From Gammaproteobacteria bacterium (GTDB taxonomy: Bacteria; Pseudomonadota; Gammaproteobacteria; Xanthomonadales; Wenzhouxiangellaceae), in contig JAHJQV010000029.1 of NCBI GenBank assembly GCA_018819105.1, positions 1 through 41,736 on the forward strand: DNA of 41,736 nt, in the 5' to 3' direction. Below are positions 35,647 to 41,736 of this stretch, piece after piece (positions within the stretch are counted from its first letter, which is position 1; each line of letters starts with the position of its first letter). A model generated the notes under the pieces. It saw only the letters and a list, made by a program, of their open reading frames with translations, made no database searches and was not told the origin of the DNA. A program made the translations under genes and the position numbers.

Positions 35647-35744
35647 TGGCCAGCGTCTTTCGCTGCTGCCTGGTCCAATACTGAGCTGTTTCTGGGCTGA
35701 GGAGCCTGTGAACGGCTCTGGCATTAGCGCAACGGTGGGCAGAG

Positions 35745-35978
35745 CTATCTCTGCGCCACTAATCTTATTTCTGCCCAATCTGCGTCGTGACAGGACTCAG
35801 TCAATCCACTGCCACCATAAATCGGGAAATCAAGACACTGTCTGGTCGCTTGCTGCCGCACCCGCAGTGCATGCTGCAGCCCTTCTTCCACCAGCGCACG
35901 CAACGTTGCACCTTCGGCCCTTGCCAACTGTCGAGCCTGTTTGACGAGGGCATCTGGCAACTCAATCGTGGTTTTCAT
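35745..35978 (-). CDS. VapB-type antitoxin, apparently orphan
   Basis: A 77-residue protein whose N-terminus MKTTIELPDALVKQARQLARAEG is the ribbon-helix-helix of the VapB family that pairs with PIN-domain VapC toxins. It is followed by TLRALVEEGLQHALR and a short tail with YGGSGL and W-x-x-IR. In intact modules vapC begins directly after such a tail, but the next 100 bp on this strand (towards 35647) encodes no PIN domain. I therefore call it an orphan or the remnant of a deleted module. The ATG at 35976-35978 is immediately downstream of an operator-like palindrome. Confidence 0.8.
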   Translation of the reverse strand: MKTTIELPDALVKQARQLARAEGATLRALVEEGLQHALRVRQQATRQCLDFPIYGGSGLTESCHDADWAEIRLVAQR

Positions 35979-36006
35979 ACGGGTCACCCGTAAATTAATT
36001 ACGGGT
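35979..36006. promoter_or_regulatory. Predicted VapB operator
   Basis: A perfect inverted repeat ACGGGT-C-ACCCGT (35979-35991) directly in front of the antitoxin start, with a third ACGGGT at 36001-36006 after the AT-rich spacer aaattaatt. Its position fits autorepression. Confidence 0.65.
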
Positions 36007-36070
36007 TCATACTAACGCTGACTGCAATGTCAGGCAAGCAGATCCATGGCGACGCGCTGACATTACAGGA

Positions 36071-37447
36071 TCAGTGGCTTGCGGCAGCGTTGATAAAGCC
36101 CTGCGCCAGTGCCGCAAAATGCTCACCACGCTGTTCAAAATTGCGGAACTGGCTGAAGCTGGCAGCGCCGGGCGACAACAGCACGCTCAGTGGTTGCTGC
36201 GGCTGCGCCGGCAGGCGGGCGAACACGGCATCCAGATCCGCCACCGCATGCACGCCGCCCGGCGGCAGCGGCAAACCAGCCTGCTGCAGGCGCTGCTGCA
36301 ATGCGCTGACCAGCGCCGCGCCGGTGTCCGGCAAACCAAAAACTGCATGCGGCGGGCACGCCAGCAGCGCATCCAGCAGCACGTCCCAGGCCAGACCGCG
36401 ATCATAACCGCCGGCGATCAGACAGATGCGCTCGCCAGCCAGCGCCTGCAGGGCCATCACCGTGGCCAGCGGCGTGGTGGCAATGCTGTCGTTGATGAAC
36501 GCATAGTGCTGATTGCCGGCGACCGTCTGCAAGCGATGCGCCAGCGGTTGAAATTCCGGCAGCGCACGCTGCAGCGCCGGCAGCGGCACGGCAAAACGGT
36601 CGGCCACCGCCAGTGCGGCACAGGCATTAAGACGATTGTGCTGACCGCGCAGGGCAAACCCGGCAGCAGACAGCTGGCGACCATCCGCGTGCTGCCAGCC
36701 ATCCTCGCATGGCTGCCAGCCCGCCGCCGCAGAACCAAAGGTATGCAGCGGCAGCGACAGCGCCGGCAGGGTCTGGCGCACGTCAGCGACCAACGCAGAC
36801 GCCACCAGCACCTGCTGCCGCGCCAGCGTCAGCAGACGCAGTTTGTCGGCACGGTAGCGGGCTGCACTGCGATGCCAGTCCAGATGCTCATCGAACAGGC
36901 TTAACAGCACGGCCAGCTCGATGCTTGCCTGCAGGTCGGCAATCTGGAAACTGGACAGCTCCAGCACCCATGCCTCGGCCTGAACGTCCAGCAGGCTGAT
37001 CAGCGGCACACCGATGTTACCGGCCAGCTGCGTGTCCACGCCGCCGGCTCGCAGCAGGTGCGCGCTCAGAGAGGCCGTGGTGCTCTTGCCCTTGGTGCCG
37101 GTGATCGCCACCACGCGCTCACCCGGACGCTCGCTGAACCAGATGCTGCTGCCGGAAGTGACCACCACTCCGGCAGCCTGTGCCGCCTGCACCGCCGGAT
37201 GATACAGACTGATGCCGGGTGACTTGATCAGCACATCAAACTGCTGCAGCGCTGCGGCAGCAAACGGCCCCACATGCAGACGGTCGACAGCCTGCGCAGG
37301 CAGAGCACTGGCGGTCGGAGGCTGTTCACAAAAGACCTCCACGGCCAGTGCCGGCAGATGTCGCTGCAAGGCGTGCAGCACCGCGTGGCTTTCCAGCCCC
37401 AGACCGAGCAGCGCCACGCGCGCCTGCGCCAGCGTCGACAGCTTCAT
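36071..37447 (-). CDS. murD2: MurD-like UDP-N-acetylmuramoyl-L-alanine--L-glutamate ligase (MurD2)
   Basis: A 458-residue Mur ligase with an N-terminal Rossmann-like domain, the ATP-binding GTKGKST at residues 117-123, the carbamylated-lysine/metal region and the C-terminal domain with HRLQTVAGNQHYAFINDSIATTP. Its pairing with a MurL gene identifies it as the MurD2 type described in Xanthomonas, which adds L-glutamate rather than D-glutamate to UDP-MurNAc-L-Ala; MurL then epimerises it. This assignment rests mainly on gene context. The start overlaps the murL stop by four bases (ATGA), so translation is coupled. It is the last gene of the operon; I see no obvious terminator. A regular murD is expected elsewhere or may be absent. 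Confidence 0.87.
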   Translation of the reverse strand: MKLSTLAQARVALLGLGLESHAVLHALQRHLPALAVEVFCEQPPTASALPAQAVDRLHVGPFAAAALQQFDVLIKSPGISLYHPAVQAAQAAGVVVTSGSSIWFSERPGERVVAITGTKGKSTTASLSAHLLRAGGVDTQLAGNIGVPLISLLDVQAEAWVLELSSFQIADLQASIELAVLLSLFDEHLDWHRSAARYRADKLRLLTLARQQVLVASALVADVRQTLPALSLPLHTFGSAAAGWQPCEDGWQHADGRQLSAAGFALRGQHNRLNACAALAVADRFAVPLPALQRALPEFQPLAHRLQTVAGNQHYAFINDSIATTPLATVMALQALAGERICLIAGGYDRGLAWDVLLDALLACPPHAVFGLPDTGAALVSALQQRLQQAGLPLPPGGVHAVADLDAVFARLPAQPQQPLSVLLSPGAASFSQFRNFEQRGEHFAALAQGFINAAASH

Positions 37448-38820
37448 GCCGACAGCACCTGCTGGTATGCCGGTGGGATATGATGCGGATAGCGCGCGGC
37501 AAGCAGCGCCGGCAGCTCGGCAGCCTGCTGCTCGCGCAGGGCCGGTGCCAGCTGTTGCGGCACCCTGTGCTCACCCCATTGCGACCGCAGGCTGGCATCG
37601 TCAACCAGCGCCAGCAGCGCGGCACGCGCTTCAGCCATGGTGCCGACGCATTCAAACGGTTTTTCGCCCAGCCCGCACAGATCGGCATAGCGCGGAAGCA
37701 GCGTGGCATCGTCCAGCAGATCGGCGGCAAACATCTGCCGCAGCGCCTGCGGCGATAAAAACGGTGCCAGCGCCAGGAAGACAAACAGGCATTTCGGGCA
37801 GCGGCCGCACCAGCGCCGGTCGCTGCGTGCGCCGTGCAGGTGAAACTGACGATTGCAGCTGGACACCAGCGGATGATAGCGGCGCAGACCGGCAAAGCGC
37901 TGGCAGATGGCCAGCTCCGAGAATGGCCGCAGGATGGAAAAACAGTACAGGTCGGTGGCAATGTAGCGCTGCATCCACGCCTGCAGCAGCACCTCGAAAG
38001 CGCTGGATTTGCTGTACTGGTGATTCACCGCTGTGCCATCTGCCAGCTGCCGGGTGGGCTCATCGGCCGAGGCCTCGTTGGCAAACACCACCGCCTCGAA
38101 GTCATACAGGATCGCCGCAAGCAACAGAATGGCGGCGTTGATCGCGGTGATCGGCACGTGACCGTTCAATGCCCCCTGCCCGTTCAGCGCCAGCAGCTGC
38201 GGGTCGATATGACGCTGGATCGACAGCCAGGGCAGGCCCGTGGCGGCGGCCACCGAGACAATCAATGCCGCCGGACGCACGGCGGTGACGCTGCAGTCGA
38301 TGCCGGCCTGGAGCAGCAGATCCAGCGCCACCAGCGAATCCTTGCCGCCGCCCATCGGCACCAGCGCGCGCCGCTTGGGCTTCAGGCTGGCAGCCGACGC
38401 TGCGGCGGTTGCGGTTGCGGTTGCGGGGTCTGCACTGTGGAACAGCCTGGACCAGCCGCTTTGATCCAGCTCATTGACCAGGGCAAACTCGGCCAGACCC
38501 TGCCGGTAAATCTGCGCCAGCGCCTTACGCTGCCAGCGATCCGGCGCAGCGCCGGCAAATTCGATGTGCTCGTCGCAGTTGGCTTTCCAGTAGCTGCAGC
38601 CTGCCAGCCAGTGCAGCAGTTGCTGCGCTGCTGTCAGGGCCTGCAGGCGTGCTGCCGACCGCGGCAGCGCCACCGCCGGAAACACGATGCGTTCGCACAG
38701 CGCATGCTGCTGCCCGGCAAACCGCAGCCGATAGTGCAGCGCCAGCTCCAGATCTTCGCCGCACTGCTGCCAGTGCGTCGCGATGAACTGAAACCCTGCG
38801 GGAAGCTCTGCGGCAGGCAT
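37444..38820 (-). CDS. murL: UDP-N-acetyl-muramoyl-L-alanyl-L-glutamate epimerase MurL
   Basis: A 458-residue protein matching the MurL family, which uses ATP to epimerise the terminal L-Glu of UDP-MurNAc-L-Ala-L-Glu to D-Glu, replacing glutamate racemase. A PP-loop-like ATP site is at PMGGGKDSLVALDLLL (GGGKDS at residues 157-162). Conserved features further on are NHQYSKSSAFE, SILRPFSELAI and a cysteine cluster RRWCGRCPKCLF (C338, C341, C344). Just before the PP-loop is a Thr/Ala tract (about residues 133-145) encoded by a hexanucleotide repeat. The ATG overlaps the lysAC stop by one base and its own stop overlaps murD2. Confidence 0.92.
   Translation of the reverse strand: MPAAELPAGFQFIATHWQQCGEDLELALHYRLRFAGQQHALCERIVFPAVALPRSAARLQALTAAQQLLHWLAGCSYWKANCDEHIEFAGAAPDRWQRKALAQIYRQGLAEFALVNELDQSGWSRLFHSADPATATATAAASAASLKPKRRALVPMGGGKDSLVALDLLLQAGIDCSVTAVRPAALIVSVAAATGLPWLSIQRHIDPQLLALNGQGALNGHVPITAINAAILLLAAILYDFEAVVFANEASADEPTRQLADGTAVNHQYSKSSAFEVLLQAWMQRYIATDLYCFSILRPFSELAICQRFAGLRRYHPLVSSCNRQFHLHGARSDRRWCGRCPKCLFVFLALAPFLSPQALRQMFAADLLDDATLLPRYADLCGLGEKPFECVGTMAEARAALLALVDDASLRSQWGEHRVPQQLAPALREQQAAELPALLAARYPHHIPPAYQQVLSA
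38402..38427. repeat. Hexanucleotide repeat inside murL
   Basis: About four copies of ttgcgg (gcggtt) encoding alternating Ala and Thr on the minus strand. The unit length keeps the frame, so changes in copy number would only lengthen or shorten the linker before the PP-loop. Confidence 0.85.
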
Positions 38821-41465
38821 CAGTCCATGCCCAGAATCAGCTCAGCCGCAGGCGCACGCATGTTGTAATGGTTGCTCATTACTGCGCCATAGGCACCGGC
38901 ATTGGCGATCAGCATGACGTCGCCTTCCTCGCACAGGGCCAGCATCCGATCCAGGCCGATGATGTCGCCGGTCTCGCAGATCGGGCCGACCACATTGACC
39001 AGCTGCTGCTGCGGGGCATCCAGCCGGGTCAGGTTGACGATGTCGTGATAGGCACCATACAGCGCCGGCCGCAGCAGCGAGTTCATGCCGGTGTTGAGAC
39101 CGACATAGTGCACATCGCCCTTGCCCTTGGTCTGGGTCACGCGCGCCAGCAGCACCCCGGCCTCGGAGACCAGAAACCTTCCCGGCTCCAGCCAGAACGC
39201 CACCTCGCGTCCGCCGCGTTCGCGCTGCTGTTGCTTCACCTGCAGCAGCAGCCGATCCAGCTGCGCCAGATCCAGATCGTCATCACCCGGCTTGCCGGCC
39301 ACGCTGAGGCCACCGCCCAGATCGATCACCGTCACTTCCGGAAACAGATCCAGCATGCCGAGCAGCAGTTCCGCACTGCGTCGCCAGTTGTCCGGCAGCG
39401 TGAGTCCGGAACCGATGTGCACATGCAGGCCGGTGACGCGTATGTTCAGCTCGCGACAGCGCTGCGCCGCCTGCGCAACCTCGTTCAGCGGAATGCCGAA
39501 CTTGGAATGGATGCCGGCGGTTTTCACCTTCTGATGGTGGCCATGACCCTGGCCGGGATCAATCCGCAGAAACACTTCGCGCCCCTGCAGCAGACCATCC
39601 CAGTGCTGCAGCGCGAAGCTGTTGTCGATGGTGAGCCGCAGCCCCAGCTGCAGCGCCTGCTGGTATTCGGTGACCGGAGCAAAATTGGGGGTGAACAGTA
39701 TGTCTTCGGGTCTGATCTGCAGGGTGCGCTGCAGGTGCGCCACCTCAGCCATGGCGACACAGTCAAAGCCGATGCCCAGCGCGTGCAGCAGGCGCAGAAT
39801 GTGCACATTGTTGTTGGCTTTCATCGCGTACAAGACGCGATCGATGCTTTCCATGGCCAGCAGTTGCGCCGCCTTCTGCCGCACCACAGCCAGATTGTAG
39901 ACGTAGGCATGGGCATGCGCGTCGGCCAGAGTCAGCAACTGATCACGATGCTGTCGATACCAGCTGGCCTGAGCCGGAGGCGCTGGTCGTTCGCCACCTG
40001 GTTGCAATGACTGCCAGGTTTCGCCAAACACCGATTCCTCGGGAATGCGGGCGTGGCGTGGAATCAGCAGCTCATGCAGCTGATGCACCAGATTGTCGGC
40101 ATGCTCGGCGGCCACCACCACGCTCAGATTGAGATCATTGGCAGCCTGGGTCAGCAGCAGAATGCGGCGTTCTTCAAACGCCTCAAATGCCGGCGCCAAG
40201 CGGTGCAGCATGGTGCGGATGCCGCGCCCGACCAGCGACACCACGGCGCAGTCATGCAGCAGTTGTGCCCGGCAGATGCGCTGCAGATCCTGCTCCAGTG
40301 CCTGCAGCTGTGCCGGCGTCAGCAGCTGCTCGCCGGGATCGATGGAACAGGTGACATTGGATTCCGACGTCGCCAGCAGATCCACCGACACGCCATGCTG
40401 GCGGAAAATGGCAAAGGCATCGGCAAGAAAGCCGACCTGATGCCACATGCCCATTGTTTCCATGCTCACCAGGGTGATGCCACGGCGACTCAGGATGGCT
40501 TTGACCTGAGCACCGAAATCGCGCGCCTGATCGGAAATCAGCGTGCCCGGATGATCGGCCAGCCGGGTCGAACGCACGTGTACCGGAATGCCCGCCTGCT
40601 GGGCTGGACGCAGGCAGCGCGGATGCAGCACCCGCGCTCCGGTGGCGGCCATTTCCTGGGCTTCCATGTAACCCAGATGCCGCAGCAGCCGGGCGTTGCC
40701 CACCTGGTGCGGGTTGGCGCTGAACAGCCCCGGCACATCGGTCCAGATCTCCACGCGCTCTGCCGCCAGCTGCACGGCGAAATAAACGCAACTGGTGTCC
40801 GATCCACCGCGCCCCAGCAGCACCGTGCCGCCATCGCTGCCGGCGGCAATAAAGCCTGGTGCCAGCAGCGCCTGCCGGTCACCCAGCAGCGCGTTTATTG
40901 CCGCCTGGCAGGTGGCGTCACTGACGCATTCGCATTCGGCATTGAGCCAGGCATGATGGGCGGGATGATGCGGCGGCGGCGCACAGGCGGTGAGATGATC
41001 ACAACTGTTGCACCAGCCGGACGCAACGCCCTGCAAGGCCAGCAACTGCACCCCCAGCGTGGTGCTGAGCAGTTCCCCGAAGGCCATGATCTGTGCCTGC
41101 TGAGGGGCCGGCAGCGGCTGCGCGCTGGCGGTTGCCGGCACGCAGCTGCGCAGACGTTCGATCAGCGCCAGCATGGGCGGATCGAACTGCTCGCCACCCA
41201 GATCCTGCAGCAGCTGCCGGTGGCGCGCGATGATGTCGTCCAGGGCTGCGTCAAGGTCATCGCAACGGCCGTCGGCGATGCTCTGCAGCGAGTTGGTGAC
41301 CCCGGCCAGGGCCGAGCACACCACCAGCACACGGTGTTGTGTCTGCAGCTGCCGGATGCGCGTGGCGATACACTGCCAGCCGGCCGCCCCGGCCACGCTG
41401 CTGCCGCCGAACTTCAACACCACCCAACTGCGATTGCTGTCAGTGACTGCGGTTTGCATGGACAT
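38820..41465 (-). CDS. lysAC: Bifunctional aspartate kinase/diaminopimelate decarboxylase
   Basis: An 881-residue fusion of the first and last enzymes of the DAP-lysine pathway. The N-terminal aspartate kinase (about 1-460) starts WVVLKFGGSSVAG and contains GRGGSDTSCVYFA and two ACT-type regulatory segments (for example GITLVSMETMGMWHQVGFLADAF). The C-terminal decarboxylase (about 490-881) is an alanine-racemase-fold PLP enzyme with the Schiff-base lysine K549 in YAMKANNNVHIL, HIGSGLT, EPGRFLVSEAG and GPICETGDIIG. The same fusion is known from Xanthomonas-type bacteria. First gene of an operon with murL and murD2 (one-base overlap), linking lysine/DAP supply to the stem peptide. Two adjacent in-frame ATGs (41463-41465 and 41457-41459) are possible starts. 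Confidence 0.95.
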   Translation of the reverse strand: MSMQTAVTDSNRSWVVLKFGGSSVAGAAGWQCIATRIRQLQTQHRVLVVCSALAGVTNSLQSIADGRCDDLDAALDDIIARHRQLLQDLGGEQFDPPMLALIERLRSCVPATASAQPLPAPQQAQIMAFGELLSTTLGVQLLALQGVASGWCNSCDHLTACAPPPHHPAHHAWLNAECECVSDATCQAAINALLGDRQALLAPGFIAAGSDGGTVLLGRGGSDTSCVYFAVQLAAERVEIWTDVPGLFSANPHQVGNARLLRHLGYMEAQEMAATGARVLHPRCLRPAQQAGIPVHVRSTRLADHPGTLISDQARDFGAQVKAILSRRGITLVSMETMGMWHQVGFLADAFAIFRQHGVSVDLLATSESNVTCSIDPGEQLLTPAQLQALEQDLQRICRAQLLHDCAVVSLVGRGIRTMLHRLAPAFEAFEERRILLLTQAANDLNLSVVVAAEHADNLVHQLHELLIPRHARIPEESVFGETWQSLQPGGERPAPPAQASWYRQHRDQLLTLADAHAHAYVYNLAVVRQKAAQLLAMESIDRVLYAMKANNNVHILRLLHALGIGFDCVAMAEVAHLQRTLQIRPEDILFTPNFAPVTEYQQALQLGLRLTIDNSFALQHWDGLLQGREVFLRIDPGQGHGHHQKVKTAGIHSKFGIPLNEVAQAAQRCRELNIRVTGLHVHIGSGLTLPDNWRRSAELLLGMLDLFPEVTVIDLGGGLSVAGKPGDDDLDLAQLDRLLLQVKQQQRERGGREVAFWLEPGRFLVSEAGVLLARVTQTKGKGDVHYVGLNTGMNSLLRPALYGAYHDIVNLTRLDAPQQQLVNVVGPICETGDIIGLDRMLALCEEGDVMLIANAGAYGAVMSNHYNMRAPAAELILGMD

Positions 41466-41598
41466 CGCTATATATGATCATCGCTGCAGGGTGGGGAACT
41501 GGCATTGTCTTGACGGGCATCTGGCTACAGCGCGTGATTGGCTACAAAAGCGTTATTGTCGCACTTCCAGCGGCGATTTCCAGCAACTTGTCAATCTA

Positions 41599-41736
41599 GG
41601 AGCCTGTCGGACTTAACACTGATCTACTGCAGAAAATCCGGATTGGGCCAGATTCTCCGATCTTCATCGTTGCATAGGCTCACTATTCGCCTCAAAAGAT
41701 CGAAAAATCTGACTCCAACCGGCTTTCCTTCGCTAC
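41599..41736. mobile_element. End of an insertion-sequence-like element, cut by the window edge
   Basis: Begins with ggagcctgtcgg (41599-41610), the same end sequence as the 93-bp element at 30682-30774, and later shares gatcgaaaaatctgac and flanking bases with it. No transposase coding is visible in these 138 bases, as expected for the untranslated end. The ends recall IS1182-like elements, but that is an impression without a search. It lies 133 bp upstream of the lysAC start. Confidence 0.6.

Noticed and set aside
35606-35944. Plus-strand frame of 112 codons after sat-cysC
   Set aside because: Opposite the antitoxin gene, no ribosome-binding site or known domain.

Overview
The window is about 41.7 kb of GC-rich chromosome from a gammaproteobacterium. 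Several things point there: the recX-recA-pncC-mutS neighbourhood, the rpsP-rimM-trmD-rplS ribosomal/tRNA-modification block, the ctaA/ctaB haem pair, a fused sulfate adenylyltransferase/APS kinase, and an operon of fused aspartate kinase/diaminopimelate decarboxylase followed by MurL- and MurD2-like genes. That last combination resembles Xanthomonas and its relatives, but I cannot name a genus from the sequence alone.

Layout: 0.3-8.2 kb carries alaS, recX, recA and pncC on the minus strand, divergent from mutS on the plus strand. From 8.2 to 17.1 kb the DNA is accessory-like. Small genes sit between islands of short palindromic repeats: a small membrane protein, a BrnT/BrnA toxin-antitoxin pair whose toxin looks frameshifted near its start, and three tandem type IV pilin-like genes on the minus strand, the last of which lacks the normally invariant Glu5. 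They are followed by a DUF2909 twin-transmembrane gene, SURF1 and an Sco-like thioredoxin-fold gene. From 17.1 to 22.9 kb lie ctaA and ctaB (haem A/O synthesis), gcvP, a 264-bp element with terminal inverted repeats, and a CIA30-family gene. Another repeat island (22.9-24.4 kb) surrounds a GIY-YIG nuclease gene, followed by a DUF3307/SatD pair.

From 26.3 to 33.7 kb the genes are mainly housekeeping on the minus strand: a Uup-type ABC-F ATPase, rplS-trmD-rimM-rpsP, an SDR oxidoreductase, a DUF2058 protein and a periplasmic FKBP-type peptidyl-prolyl isomerase, with a PHA-granule-family gene on the plus strand. After the plus-strand sat-cysC fusion comes an orphan VapB-like antitoxin gene. The window closes with the tightly overlapping operon lysAC-murL-murD2 (minus strand), which couples DAP/lysine synthesis to an alternative route for putting D-glutamate into peptidoglycan. 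The upstream end of this operon abuts the end of an insertion-sequence-like element that runs off the window.

The most unusual non-coding content is the repeat system. At least seven recurring modules (hairpins, a REP-like palindrome, a module of about 110 bp) are mixed in both orientations, some inserted inside the loops of others. They include a pair of inverted copies of about 360 bp flanking the pilin/SURF1 segment, and a nested tandem duplication whose copies differ by exactly one 25-bp unit. Three further small elements with terminal inverted repeats look like MITEs. All calls are by eye; no database search or folding program was run.
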